From: Zymobacter palmae
GTDB lineage: Bacteria; Pseudomonadota; Gammaproteobacteria; Pseudomonadales; Halomonadaceae
Assembly (NCBI RefSeq): GCF_003610015.1
Contig: NZ_AP018933.1
Location: 1,488,001-1,552,000 of the forward strand
Length of the DNA: 64,000 nt
Direction: 5' to 3'
Positions 18,801 to 27,914 of this stretch are shown here, one piece after another; position 1 is the stretch's first letter, and the number at the start of each line of letters is the position of its first letter. The position numbers and the translations under genes were made by a program. The notes under the pieces are model-generated. The model was given only the letters and a program-made list of their open reading frames with translations. It was not told the origin of the DNA and did not search any database.

Positions 18801-20370
18801 CGGAAGTCTTCAGCAGTCGCCAGGTTTCAGAAAGACGATGGCCAGTGCCATCCTTGATGAAGGCGCGCACGTCCTGCGACTTACTGGCATCCTTGACGCG
18901 CAGTTTCAGCGTCAAACGGTAGCCATCAATCACAGGCTGACGGGCAACATCAGCGCTCACGACCTCAACGTTATCGCTAGGCAGGACATCTGCGGTCACG
19001 ACACTCTGAGCGCTCAGCGATTTCAGGTTGTCGCCACGGAAATCGACGATGTAGGCCACGGTACCGTCATTCTTGCGACTGGTATCGCCCTGCTTCACTT
19101 CACCTTCGCTGCGACGAGTACTGTCGACCCAAGCCAGCTGATTGCTGTACAGGCGCGGCTCGTTGCTGGTGAATGTCATGCGGTAGTTGAAATCGTACGA
19201 CTGCCCCTTGCTCGGCAGCGTCTGCGGCTGCCAGAACGCAACGACGTTGTCGTTGGTTTCATCGGGCGATGGGATCTGGATCAGCTGAACTTTGCCAGCC
19301 CCCCAGTTCTGGGTAGGTTCAACCCACACGCTGGGACGCTGGTCGTAGCGCTCATCCACATCCTGATAGTGACTGAAGTCATGATCGCGCTGCATCAGCC
19401 CAAAACCGGCCAGACGCGGCATTTCGTAATCGTTGATGTTCAGACGACGCGGGTTAAGCAGTGGCTGCCATGTCCAGTCATCCTTATCATCACGCACCAG
19501 CAGTCCATCAGAGGTATGCATGGCCGGCCGGAAATTGTCACGATTGCTCGGCTGCGCACTGCCGTAATAGAACATGCTGGCCAGCGGTGCGATGCCCAGC
19601 TTGTTGACCTTGTCACGCATGAACAGGCGAGACTGGACATCCACGATGGAATCCTCACCCGGACGCAGCACGAAGCGATAGGCTCCGGTCACACTCGGAG
19701 AGTCCAACAGCGCATAAATGATGAGGTAGCGATCACCCGGCGACGGTTTGACGACCCAGAAGCGCTTAAACTGTGGCATCTGCTCGCCCGACGACAACCC
19801 CGTATCGATGGCAACGCTGCGCCCCGTCACACCAAAGTGCTGGTTCTCACCGATAGCGCGGAAATAGCTGGCGCCGAGGAACGCCATCACAGGATGGCGC
19901 TGCCCATCGCCCAGCCCATAGCGTACCTCGAACCCAGCGTAACCCAGCGACGCTAGCTCTTCAGGCTTGAGCGATGCATTGGCGCTCCAGTCGAACTGCT
20001 CGGGCGCATAGGTCAGCGCATGCACCTGGTCGCCTGTGACTTCATTCACTTCGACCGGCGTGTCATAGACCATCCCTTCAGGATAGAACCCCAGCTCAAA
20101 TGGCAGGCCCTGCCCGTGCCATAGCGCATATTCATTCTTGAAGTGGATGTCCCTGTAGTGCGTATAGTCCAACGCGCTCAGCGAAGATGAGAGGCTATGC
20201 GCTGGCGCATCGTAACGCTCCTGCGCCAGCGACTGAGCCTGGCTTGAAACATCATTGAAATCGAAGGCGTTGGCCTGCAAAACCGCCATGCCGGCGATGC
20301 TGCACGACAGCGCCGACAGTATTCGTATCCACCGGCGGGCATGGTGCTTCGAAAAATTACGATCAGGCAC
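18793..20370 (-). CDS. opgG: Glucans biosynthesis protein G
   Basis: Periplasmic protein of 525 residues needed to branch and release periplasmic glucans. The N-terminus is a basic, hydrophobic signal peptide ending near QANA, then [14 protein letters not shown]. Family blocks such as [20 protein letters not shown] and [15 protein letters not shown] follow. I prefer GTG 20370, with AAAGGAG 6 nt upstream. The in-frame ATG 20394 has only a weaker AGGGG. It is the first gene of the opgGH operon. Confidence 0.92.
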   Translation of the reverse strand: MPDRNFSKHHARRWIRILSALSCSIAGMAVLQANAFDFNDVSSQAQSLAQERYDAPAHSLSSSLSALDYTHYRDIHFKNEYALWHGQGLPFELGFYPEGMVYDTPVEVNEVTGDQVHALTYAPEQFDWSANASLKPEELASLGYAGFEVRYGLGDGQRHPVMAFLGASYFRAIGENQHFGVTGRSVAIDTGLSSGEQMPQFKRFWVVKPSPGDRYLIIYALLDSPSVTGAYRFVLRPGEDSIVDVQSRLFMRDKVNKLGIAPLASMFYYGSAQPSNRDNFRPAMHTSDGLLVRDDKDDWTWQPLLNPRRLNINDYEMPRLAGFGLMQRDHDFSHYQDVDERYDQRPSVWVEPTQNWGAGKVQLIQIPSPDETNDNVVAFWQPQTLPSKGQSYDFNYRMTFTSNEPRLYSNQLAWVDSTRRSEGEVKQGDTSRKNDGTVAYIVDFRGDNLKSLSAQSVVTADVLPSDNVEVVSADVARQPVIDGYRLTLKLRVKDASKSQDVRAFIKDGTGHRLSETWRLLKTSDA

Positions 20371-20394
20371 ACAAGACTCCTTTACCTGTTTCAT

Positions 20395-20767
20395 TCAATG
20401 CGCCCCTATTTTGAGGCCACATCACGATGAGACGCTCTCTTTATCGATCACACAAGTAAGCGAAAGGTCAGTCTGACGCGATCTTGCCTACTCGGGCGCA
20501 CAAGGCGCGACTTATCGCCCATTTAGCATGACTTCTCTCGCTAAAGGCAATCCGATAATCCGGAAGCTATTCGAGATTTTTTGTAACGACTGGCTTACAA
20601 TAAGCGCATGTTTTCTGAAAGGGATACCCCTCGATCTTTCAGATATAGCATTCTTCTCTTCATTCCTCCCACAATGTTAGAGCAATACCAAGCATCTTGG
20701 CGCTATATCCTTCATACCCTCTTCATTTTTCATCTAAATTATCATTAATGACCGGTGAGACCTTCTA
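20395..20767. other. Intergenic region between opgG and nfo (373 nt)
   Basis: This divergent spacer must hold the promoters of opgGH and nfo. It becomes AT-rich towards nfo. I see no open frame, repeat or hairpin that I can assign, and no convincing -35/-10 pair. Confidence 0.5.
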
Positions 20768-21619
20768 ATGTGCAGAAAACATGTTGGCGCTCATGTCAGC
20801 GCCGCAGGCGGCGTACACCATGCCGTCGACAATGCCCTTGCCATTGGGGCCAATGCCTTCGCGCTGTTCACGCGCAACCAGCGTCGCTGGGAATCCAAAC
20901 CACTGGACGCTGCCGTCATCGCCGCATTCAAAACCGCCTGTACACAGCACGGTTTTGCTGCGCGACACATCCTTCCGCATGCTAGTTACCTTATCAATCT
21001 AGGCCACCCCGAAACGGAAGGGCGTGAAAAATCGTATGCGGCTTTTCTGGATGAAATGCAGCGCTGTGAACAGCTGGGTCTAACACGACTCAACCTTCAT
21101 CCGGGCAGCCACCTACGCCAGATCAGTGAAGCCGCCTGTATCACTCACATCGCCGACAGCATCAATCATGCGCTGGAACAAACGCAAAACGTCAGTGTGG
21201 TCTTGGAAAACACCGCAGGCCAAGGCAGCAATATGGGTCACCGCTTCGAACAGTTAGCGGCCATCATCGCGCAGGTTGAAGATACGTCGCGTATCGGTGT
21301 GTGCGTCGATACCTGCCATGCCTTTGCCGCGGGCTATGATTTGAGCACTGCCGCGGGCACAGCAGCAATGCTGCATGCCCTAGATGAGACGGTCGGCCTG
21401 CGCTACCTGCAAGGGATGCATCTGAACGACAGTAAGACAGCCTGTGGCAGCCACGTCGATCGGCACGCGCCACTGGGAGAAGGATTGATCGGCCTGCCCT
21501 GCTTCACCGCCCTAATGCAGGACGCTCGGCTGGACGACATTCCACTGATTCTGGAAACGACCGAGCCGGATCGCTGGGCCGAAGAAATTCGCTGGCTGCG
21601 CGGACAGGTATCAGACTGA
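20768..21619 (+). CDS. nfo: Deoxyribonuclease IV (endonuclease IV)
   Basis: Zinc-dependent AP endonuclease of 283 residues for base excision repair. It shows the family signatures [77 protein letters not shown] and LILETTEPD, which together carry the metal-binding His, Glu and Asp residues. It closely tracks E. coli Nfo by eye. The ribosome-binding site before ATG 20768 is weak. The gene is probably monocistronic and ends at a strong bidirectional terminator. Confidence 0.97.
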   Translation: MCRKHVGAHVSAAGGVHHAVDNALAIGANAFALFTRNQRRWESKPLDAAVIAAFKTACTQHGFAARHILPHASYLINLGHPETEGREKSYAAFLDEMQRCEQLGLTRLNLHPGSHLRQISEAACITHIADSINHALEQTQNVSVVLENTAGQGSNMGHRFEQLAAIIAQVEDTSRIGVCVDTCHAFAAGYDLSTAAGTAAMLHALDETVGLRYLQGMHLNDSKTACGSHVDRHAPLGEGLIGLPCFTALMQDARLDDIPLILETTEPDRWAEEIRWLRGQVSD

Positions 21620-21679
21620 TTAGCAGCGCTTATCGCTCCAGCACTCAGAAAGGGGGCAGTAACAACTGATTAAGTGTAA

Positions 21680-21719
21680 AAAAGGTCGGCACCGATTAAT
21701 TGCTCGGTACCGACCTTTT
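21680..21719. terminator. Bidirectional terminator between nfo and leuA
   Basis: AAAAGGTCGGCACCGA (21680-21695) and TCGGTACCGACCTTTT (21704-21719) form a 16-bp stem with one mismatch and an 8-nt loop, with A- and T-runs on both sides. It serves the convergent nfo and leuA genes. Confidence 0.9.
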
Positions 21720-21764
21720 ATGTAGCTACGGCTGACGAATACCCGTCACCGTACTGCCTTTATC

Positions 21765-23465
21765 TCAGCTCGCCTGACGTGCAGCGCGGTCGAAGGCGGC
21801 CAGAATGGCGCGCAGCGAAGCAGCGCCAGTATCGTAGTCTTCCGCCACACCGGTCACGGATACACCATCGACGTTCAGCTGAACAAAGGCGATCGCCTTG
21901 GCATCGCTGCCGCTGCCCATGGCATGCTCGCTGTAGTTGGTGACGCTCAGCGGACGGCTGTCATAGTGATGCCATGCGTCGACAAAAGCCGAGATCACGC
22001 CATTGCCTTGCCCTTCCAGCACATGCACCTTGTCGCCTTCACGAATGCGCGTGGACAATGTGCTGCCTTCGCGATCGAAACGATAGTGCTCCAGCGTGTA
22101 GGGTTGTTCTGGCGAAAATTCCTTGAACAGCAGCGCACGGATATCATCGCTCGACAGTTCACCGGTGGTCTTCTCACTGGCTTTCTGTACGATCGGTGCC
22201 AACTCCAGCATCATCCAGCGCGGCAGACTGATGCCGTGGTCACGTTCGAGCAGGAATGCCATCCCTGCCTTACCGGACTGGCTGTTGACGCGGATCACCG
22301 TTTCGTAATTGCGGCCAATGTCACGCGGGTCGATAGGCAGATAAGCGACCTGCCACGTTTCTTCCGGGCGCTGATTGCGCAGCGACTTGCGAATAGCATC
22401 CTGATGGCTGCCTGAGAATGCGGTATATACCAATTCACCGACCCACGGATGACGAGGATGCACGATCAGCTTGGTGCACTCACTCACGGTACGGATGATC
22501 TCTTCCGGGTTGGAAAGATCCAGCTGAGGGTCAATCCCTTGGCTGTACAGGTTCATCCCCAGCGTCACGATATCCATGTTACCGGTACGTTCGCCGTTAC
22601 CCAGCAGCGTACCTTCAACGCGATCCGCTCCGGCCAGCAGCGCCAGCTCGGCAGCCGCTACAGCACCGCCCCGGTCATTGTGCGTATGCACAGACACCAC
22701 AACAGCATCGCGATTACTGATGTTCTGGCAGAAATACTCAATCTGATCGGCATAGTGATTTGGAGAAGCCACTTCGACCGTATTCGGCAAGTTGAAGATG
22801 ATCGGTTTTTCACGCGTCGGCTTAACGATCGCCATCACGGCTTCGCACACCTCCACCGCGTACTCTGGTTCGGTTTCCGAGAAACTTTCCGGTGAGTATT
22901 CGATGCGCCAGTCGGTTTCAGGGTAGCGCGCAGCGTAATCACATACCCAGGTCACACCCTGACAGGCCAGTGCTTTGATGTCATCACGGGTCTTCTCAAA
23001 TACGCGTTCACGCTGGATAGTCGACGTCGAGCTATAGATATGGATGATGGCACGATGCACACCCTTCAATGCTTCAAAGGTGCGTGCGATGAGGTGCTCG
23101 CGCGCCTGCACCAGCACGGCAATTGTCACATCTTCCGGAATCTGGTTTTCGTCGATCAACCAACGCACGAAGTCATAGTCGGGCTGACTGGCGGACGGGA
23201 AGCCAACCATCACTTCCTTGATGCCGATTTTCAGGATCAGATGCCACAGTCGTTGCTTCTGTTCGACACTCATGGGCTCAAGCAGGGCCTGGTTGCCATC
23301 GCGCAGATCTTCACTGACCCAGATGGGCGCACGCGTGATGCGATTGTCAGGCCAGGTGCGATTGAACGCTGGGACTGGTGCGGGAGCGCTGTATTTGCGA
23401 TGGTCGAAAGAACCTTGCGCCGCATCGCCAAAGATAGTGTTCTTCACCACATGAGCGTCAGACAT
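21765..23465 (-). CDS. leuA: 2-isopropylmalate synthase (long form)
   Basis: Protein of 566 residues that condenses 2-oxoisovalerate with acetyl-CoA, the first step of leucine synthesis. The HMGL-like TIM barrel carries APIWVSEDLRDGNQALLEPM, the metal-binding VSVHTHNDRG and the ATP-like GNGERTGN. The C-terminal part (from about 440) is the LeuA dimer and leucine-feedback domain. This length and N-terminus match the LeuA2 class found in Halomonas and actinobacteria rather than the E. coli form. It is divergent from an Lrp-type regulator 206 nt away, which may influence it. Confidence 0.95.
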   Translation of the reverse strand: MSDAHVVKNTIFGDAAQGSFDHRKYSAPAPVPAFNRTWPDNRITRAPIWVSEDLRDGNQALLEPMSVEQKQRLWHLILKIGIKEVMVGFPSASQPDYDFVRWLIDENQIPEDVTIAVLVQAREHLIARTFEALKGVHRAIIHIYSSTSTIQRERVFEKTRDDIKALACQGVTWVCDYAARYPETDWRIEYSPESFSETEPEYAVEVCEAVMAIVKPTREKPIIFNLPNTVEVASPNHYADQIEYFCQNISNRDAVVVSVHTHNDRGGAVAAAELALLAGADRVEGTLLGNGERTGNMDIVTLGMNLYSQGIDPQLDLSNPEEIIRTVSECTKLIVHPRHPWVGELVYTAFSGSHQDAIRKSLRNQRPEETWQVAYLPIDPRDIGRNYETVIRVNSQSGKAGMAFLLERDHGISLPRWMMLELAPIVQKASEKTTGELSSDDIRALLFKEFSPEQPYTLEHYRFDREGSTLSTRIREGDKVHVLEGQGNGVISAFVDAWHHYDSRPLSVTNYSEHAMGSGSDAKAIAFVQLNVDGVSVTGVAEDYDTGAASLRAILAAFDRAARQAS

Positions 23466-23600
23466 GAGTGTTTGATCCCTTGAGGAAAATAAATTGAATA
23501 AGTGGCCGCTGCCACTGCATCCCTATGGTGTGGCTACATACGGCATATCGAACTCATGCCATTGTAGCCCCAACACCATTGCTTGATCCAGCCCTATTCA

Positions 23601-23659
23601 TTGCTAAAATTGCATTGCGCAGGCTATAATTTGGCATAATATTTCAACCAAATGCCAAA
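23601..23659 (+). promoter_or_regulatory. Promoter and palindromic operator of the Lrp/AsnC gene
   Basis: TTGCTA (23601-23606), an 18-nt spacer and a perfect TATAAT (23625-23630) form a good sigma-70 promoter. Directly downstream, TTTGGCAT (23630-23637) and ATGCCAAA (23652-23659) form a perfect 8-bp inverted repeat with a 14-nt AT-rich spacer. This suits autorepression by the regulator whose start is 12 nt further on. Confidence 0.65.
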
Positions 23660-23671
23660 AGAGACACACTC

Positions 23672-24151
23672 ATGCCTTCTTCAGAAAACGGATACCGCCT
23701 AGACCGTTACGACCGCCACATTCTGGAGCTGCTGCAACGCGAAGGCCGCATCAGCAACCAAGAGCTCGCCGATCGCATCGGCCTGTCCCCCTCCCCGTGC
23801 CTGCGCCGCGTGCGCGCCCTTGAGGAAAGCGAGCTGATCACAGGCTACCGCGCCATGCTGGATGCCAAGCGCCTTGGCCTTAACCTGATGGCGCTGCTAC
23901 TGATCTCAATGGACCAGCACAACTCTGAGCGTTTTTCGACCTTTGAAAAGGCCATTCGAGACATTCCCAACATCATTGAGTGCCTGCTGATTACAGGACA
24001 AGAAGCCGACTACCAGCTGCGCGTCATTGTGCACGACATGGACGAGTATCAGGACCTACTGCTCAACCATATCAACAGTATTCCCGGCGTGACCAGCGCC
24101 CACTCAAGTTTCGTGCTGCGCCGCGTACTGGAGCAGCCGCTGCCGCTCTAA
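23672..24151 (+). CDS. Lrp/AsnC-family transcriptional regulator
   Basis: Protein of 159 residues, the usual size for the family. The N-terminal helix-turn-helix (about 15-62) includes RISNQELADRIGLSPSPCLR. The C-terminal RAM domain (about 75-150) has ECLLITGQEADYQLRVIVHDMDEYQ, the amino-acid effector region. It is close to Lrp-like regulators that respond to leucine or other amino acids. Its neighbours leuA (divergent) and an EamA exporter (downstream) are plausible targets. A short hairpin terminator ends the gene. Confidence 0.93.
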   Translation: MPSSENGYRLDRYDRHILELLQREGRISNQELADRIGLSPSPCLRRVRALEESELITGYRAMLDAKRLGLNLMALLLISMDQHNSERFSTFEKAIRDIPNIIECLLITGQEADYQLRVIVHDMDEYQDLLLNHINSIPGVTSAHSSFVLRRVLEQPLPL

Positions 24152-24182
24152 TGCCTATCGATCATACGTCGATGACCTGCCA

Positions 24183-24209
24183 AAAAAGGGCCTTCTAAAG
24201 GCCCTTTTT
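24183..24209 (+). terminator. Terminator of the Lrp/AsnC gene
   Basis: AAAAAGGGCCTT (24183-24194) and AAGGCCCTTTTT (24198-24209) form a perfect 12-bp stem with a 3-nt loop, followed by T-rich sequence. It is a canonical intrinsic terminator 31 nt after the stop. Confidence 0.9.
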
Positions 24210-24419
24210 CTCGTTTTCACCCTGCCGTTCATCACTTTTCATGCCGCTTCGGCACGATTGTCCAAGACACACCCTATCCCCCTGTGCGACAGTCATCTTT
24301 CGGCGACACCAGACCTCATGATCGCGAGCGCTTCTTTCTTGCGTACCGAACGCCGTCCTTCAGCAACAACGACCACGACACGCCATAAACAACAATCCAT
24401 AACAAGGACACACTGACCC

Positions 24420-25358
24420 ATGCCCGACCGCTCCTCTCTGCCTGTGAGCAGCCCCACAGAGACACGATTGGCCTATCTCAGTCTGCTCGGCACTATGATC
24501 ATGTTCGGCAGTGCCTTTGCCAGTTCCAAGATTGTGGTCGGCGAAATGCCCGCCACCGTTGCTGCCGCACTGAGGTTTGCAGGCGGAGGAATCGTGCTGG
24601 CACTGATGGCGGTTTTGTTCCGGGATCGCACTCGAGTCATCAGCTACCGTGCCATGCTGTCTGCCGCACTGGCTGGCCTGATCGGCGTGTTCGGCTACAA
24701 CGTATTTTTCTTCTGGGCACTGACACTGGCACCGTCTCTGGACGGCAGCATTATCATTCCCGTGCTTAGCCCTCTGCTGACCAGTGGGCTGATGATCGGC
24801 TTTGGCAGAGAAACGGCGGCGCCCTCACGTCTCGCAGGATTGCTAATCGGACTGATCGGTGCCGCTATTTTTTTGTACGGTGCCGGCAACGCCAGCGTCT
24901 CGAATGGCCGCTTATGGGGCGACATGCTGTTTCTGCTCGCTGCAGGCTGCTGGGCAACGTACAGCATCCTGTCCAAGACATTGCTGGCAAAGGGCTCGAT
25001 TGGGGCACTTCAGGCAACGGCCTGCGCCACGTCTGGAGGCGCACTGGGCTTGATACTTCTCGCCGCCCCTCAGTGGAGCACGGTTGCCTGGGGAAGCATT
25101 TCCCCTACTGTATGGTTCAACGTGTTTTTTCTGATCATTGGCCCAACCGCGCTGGCTTCCATGTTCTATTTCTATGGCCTGCGCCACGTCAAGGCCTCTA
25201 GCGCGACGCTGATGATGTTGCTGGTACCGGCGTGTGGCGCGTTCTTCTCAATTGCGCTGTTGGGTGAAACCCTTGCCTTGCTACAGTGCATCGGCGTACT
25301 GGTACTGATCCTTGGTGCCTTGATCGCACTTAACCCCTTTCGGCTTGCCCGACGATAA
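24420..25358 (+). CDS. EamA-family (drug/metabolite superfamily) transporter
   Basis: Protein of 312 residues with about ten hydrophobic helices arranged as two EamA repeats (about 17-150 and 163-302). The first includes MFGSAFASSKIVVGEMPATVAAALRF and the second ends GVLVLILGALIALNP. Such proteins mostly export metabolites or amino acids. The substrate is unknown. It follows the Lrp-type regulator after a terminator and a 210-nt gap, so it has its own promoter but could be a target of that regulator. Confidence 0.88.
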   Translation: MPDRSSLPVSSPTETRLAYLSLLGTMIMFGSAFASSKIVVGEMPATVAAALRFAGGGIVLALMAVLFRDRTRVISYRAMLSAALAGLIGVFGYNVFFFWALTLAPSLDGSIIIPVLSPLLTSGLMIGFGRETAAPSRLAGLLIGLIGAAIFLYGAGNASVSNGRLWGDMLFLLAAGCWATYSILSKTLLAKGSIGALQATACATSGGALGLILLAAPQWSTVAWGSISPTVWFNVFFLIIGPTALASMFYFYGLRHVKASSATLMMLLVPACGAFFSIALLGETLALLQCIGVLVLILGALIALNPFRLARR

Positions 25359-25374
25359 CGCACGCGTGAATCAC

Positions 25375-25410
25375 CAGAGCATACGGACAGGCACCTGCCT
25401 GTATGCTCTG
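25375..25410 (+). terminator. Terminator of the EamA gene
   Basis: CAGAGCATA (25375-25383) pairs with TATGCTCTG (25402-25410). An inner CAGGC (25388-25392) pairs with GCCTG (25397-25401) across a 4-nt bulge. The stem lies 16 nt after the EamA stop but lacks a long T-tract. Confidence 0.6.
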
Positions 25411-25890
25411 CGGCAGGGATAAGGCTGCCCCACCAACAAACACAGCACTAAGCTAGGAAGTAGTAAAGCAGCCATGCGGTGAGACTTTTGGGCAACCTTG
25501 TTTTTTCAAAGGATTTTGAAACACTCTCTATTTGAAACACTCTCTAAATGAGTGCCTATGTTTTTCTGCGTTAGGCTCGACCTCTGGTTTTAAAGATGCG
25601 CTTCTATCACTTACGCAGAGTGCAAACAAAAGAGGATGGCATACAACGACTATCGCATGCATCGCTCTTACCCTTCTGTCCGGAGTAGCGGTGGAGATAA
25701 TTTCTTTTTTATCACCTCTTATCGGATGTTTTTTATACCGTCGTTCTGCTACTGCTAACGTCGACGATGCGGCCATTGCCAGCAACTGACCGATTGTTTA
25801 GGGCATCGCTGACTAGCGCCGTCTAGTCTTCCTGCGATGGCATGTACAAATACATACTGTGATTGCGTGCTCTGCTGTTTGCTTACTCCA
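25411..25890. other. Gene-poor stretch with a tandem 16-bp repeat
   Basis: No convincing gene was found. TTTGAAACACTCTCTA occurs twice back to back at 25515-25530 and 25531-25546. An 85-codon frame (25532-25789, plus, TTG start) encodes one hydrophobic stretch near its C-terminus but has no ribosome-binding site and no recognisable family. The stretch leads into the AT-rich patch beyond 25860. Confidence 0.4.
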
Positions 25891-25930
25891 GATTTAAATT
25901 AAACCGCCAGTTGGCGATTTAATTTAAATC
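25891..25930 (-). terminator. 40-bp near-perfect palindrome after the acetyltransferase pseudogene
   Basis: GATTTAAATTAAACCGCCA (25891-25909) and its 19-nt partner (25912-25930) pair with one G-U and a 2-nt centre. It starts 8 nt beyond the stop of the minus-strand acetyltransferase reading frame, so it is probably that gene's terminator, carried along with it. The AT-rich outer arms with a GC-rich tip differ from other terminators in the window. Confidence 0.5.
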
Positions 25931-25938
25931 CAAAAAAC

Positions 25939-26625
25939 TCAACTAACAATAGCAAGTTTATTATCAACTGCATATCTCCATAAATTATTTACATCCCCTC
26001 GTACAATATATTTCATCACTTCGTTTATATTTTTAATAGACCAATTCCACCAAGCAATTTTTTCTAACTTGCTGATCGTTTTGTCATCAAACCTTCTTCT
26101 TATTACTTTTGCAGGATTGCCAGCAACAATGGTGTAGGGAGGAACATCATGTGTTACCACTGCTTGAGCACCCACAATAGAACCATCCCCAATAGATACG
26201 CCAGGGAGAATTGTTGCAGATAGTCCAAGCCATACATCATTACCTATTTTAGTATCTCCTTTCAAAGGCAGATGCACGGGTATTTTCAAGGAGACGCCGT
26301 TTAAAACCTCACGCAAAGAGTCCCATCCGTTCTCAAACATTTGAAAGGGATAGGTACTCAAACTATGCAAATCATGGTTTCCACCATTCATTAAAAATTT
26401 CACATCACGTGCTATAGAACAAAACTTTCCTATTATTAACTTATCACCAACAAAGGGGTAATAATGAAATACATGCCGTTCAAAATAACCACTTGGTCAT
26501 TTAGGATCGTTGCAATAAGTATAATCACCAACAATAACATTGGGATTATCTGCTATATTTTTGAGAAATATTATTTCGGGAAAATATGGCAAAGGATGTA
26601 TTGCATCTTTGGAAGGGCCTTTCAT
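25939..26625 (-). pseudogene. CatB/Vat-type acetyltransferase interrupted by one TGA
   Basis: Read from ATG 26625, which has AAGGAAG 5 nt upstream, the frame encodes 42 residues including PNVIVGDYTYCNDPK, then a TGA at 26497-26499. It continues in the same frame as PSGYFERHVFHYYPFVGDKL, IIGKFCSIA, MNGGNH and the hexapeptide-repeat core IGNDVWLGLSATILPGVSIG and YTIVAGNPAKVIRRRF, ending at 25939. With the stop ignored it is 227 residues, the normal length of xenobiotic acetyltransferases that inactivate chloramphenicol or streptogramins. Only the single stop breaks it. Base composition is far more AT-rich than neighbours, which indicates transfer. Restart at GTG 26403 would lose the N-terminal third. 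Confidence 0.8.
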
Positions 26626-26761
26626 TTTAACTTCCTTATAATGAACAAGATATACAAGCACGATTAACATATGCAAATTTAGCTTCTATATCCAAATCAT
26701 TCCAATGCCAAAAACAATTTTACACATTATAGCAACAAATTGTTTTTATATTTTCAACAGA

Positions 26762-26889
26762 AGAATACATCTAACCGGGCGACTCGACTGGAGGGGAAGG
26801 CTGCGCTTCGAAGCACTGGCGATGATGCCGACTTTGCCGCTATCGCACAGTCGTTCATCGAACAGCTAGAAGGCGTGGGGAACCAATAA
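26762..26889 (+). pseudogene. Possible 3' remnant of a protein gene at the island edge
   Basis: The sequence changes abruptly at about 26762 from AT-rich to GC-rich. The plus frame ending at TAA 26887-26889 then reads like a protein C-terminus (ATRLEGKAALRSTG, then DDADFAAIAQSFIEQLEGVG). There is no start codon or ribosome-binding site in the GC-rich part. I do not recognise the family. It may be the tail of a gene whose front was replaced when the AT-rich DNA arrived. Confidence 0.3.
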
Positions 26890-27100
26890 CAAAAATAACC
26901 GACCAAGCCAGAATGACCGCGCCGCTCTGTCAGGGCTTTTTTGTGCCAAGGCGCTTTCGAGTTTCGGCTTGGGAGCATCCTGTTGGATGCGAACACAGTG
27001 TGACCAGAGTGTGACCACACTGTGCCCAACATGACGCAAATGAACACTTTCAGGGCTATCGTTGGAGTATGCAGGACGCCAACAAAGCCTTTAAAATCAA
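26890..27100. other. Gene-free spacer beyond the island
   Basis: No gene was found. The stretch contains short repeated words (GTGTGACCA and GTGACCACACTGTG near 26998-27024) of the kind left at old integration sites, but no intact integrase, direct-repeat pair or tRNA was found. Confidence 0.35.
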
Positions 27101-27766
27101 TCAGTCACGATTATTGAGAATCTGCAGCAGACTGACAAAAATGTTGTAGATACTCACATAGAGGTCAATCGTCGCCAGAATGTAGTTGGTTTCACCACCA
27201 CGCACGATCTGCTGGGTACGGAACAGGATGACGGCAGACGACAACAGGATGAAACCACAGCACATCACCATCGACAGTGCCGAGGCGTGCACGAAGAGGT
27301 TGATGATCATGCCTGCCAGCAGCACGAAAACACCGACCGTGATGAAATTACCGAGGAAGCCAAGATCGCGGCGCGTAAAGATACCAACCAGCGACAGTCC
27401 TAGGAATGAAACGCCAGTCATGCTCAGCGCCAGCAGCACGATGCTGGAGCCACCCCGTGCATACATGAACATATTCAGCACTGGACCCAGCGAGTAGCCC
27501 ATAAAACCGGTAAAGGCAAGGATGGCGACCAAGCCGAAACCTGTGCGCGCGGTGGCGTGCACCAAGAACATCAGACCGTAGGCGCCGACGATGAAAATAA
27601 TCGGGGAAATGTAGCGCGTACCCAGCGCGAACGATAGCCACGCCATGGCAGCCGAAAACAGCAGCGTGATGGCCAGCAGACTGTACGTGTTGCGCAGAAC
27701 ACGTCGGCCTTCTGACGCTGTCACAACCTGCGTCTGATCAACAGTGGGGAAAGGATTACGATCCAC
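27101..27766 (-). CDS. Bax inhibitor-1 / YccA-family membrane protein
   Basis: Protein of 221 residues with seven hydrophobic helices. Landmarks are VLRNTYSLLAITLLFSA near the N-terminus and a C-terminal LATIDLYVSIYNIFVSLLQI ending in Asp, which matches YccA and YbhL relatives. E. coli YccA is a substrate and modulator of the FtsH protease. I chose GTG 27766 because CAGGAG lies 8 nt upstream and the length then equals YccA. In-frame ATG codons at 27799 and 27832 lack good sites. It is likely monocistronic. Confidence 0.88.
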   Translation of the reverse strand: MDRNPFPTVDQTQVVTASEGRRVLRNTYSLLAITLLFSAAMAWLSFALGTRYISPIIFIVGAYGLMFLVHATARTGFGLVAILAFTGFMGYSLGPVLNMFMYARGGSSIVLLALSMTGVSFLGLSLVGIFTRRDLGFLGNFITVGVFVLLAGMIINLFVHASALSMVMCCGFILLSSAVILFRTQQIVRGGETNYILATIDLYVSIYNIFVSLLQILNNRD

Positions 27767-27877
27767 GATGATATCTCCTGCTTTCAAGTGAAATTCCATG
27801 GTGTCTTTTCTTATCAAGCACCCCATGGTCATTATGGGCGATCATATCATGCTCATCACGATATGCTCCGCTAGACG

Positions 27878-27899
27878 CATGAAGGATTTTTCCTTCATG
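27878..27899 (-). terminator. Hairpin downstream of tdk
   Basis: CATGAAGGA (27878-27886) and TCCTTCATG (27891-27899) form a perfect 9-bp stem with a TTTT loop, 16 nt after the tdk stop. No T-tract follows, so it may stabilise the 3' end rather than terminate on its own. Confidence 0.45.
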
Positions 27900-27914
27900 G
27901 CGCCCTGATGCCTA

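Noticed and set aside
25528-25789. Overlapping 85-codon frames on both strands between the EamA gene and the acetyltransferase
   Set aside because: Neither has a ribosome-binding site, typical composition or a recognisable domain. One merely contains a hydrophobic run.
25891-25930. attC-type integron recombination site next to the CatB-like gene
   Set aside because: The palindrome lacks recognisable GTTRRRY and RYYYAAC core boxes, and no integrase or second cassette is nearby. Terminator is the simpler reading.
26998-27024. Short GTGTGACCA-type repeats resembling leftovers of phage integration
   Set aside because: No integrase, tRNA or paired attachment repeats were found, so no prophage remnant is claimed.
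26754-27047. 97-codon minus frame across the island junction
   Set aside because: It is antisense to the better-supported remnant tail, spans the composition break and has no protein-like features.
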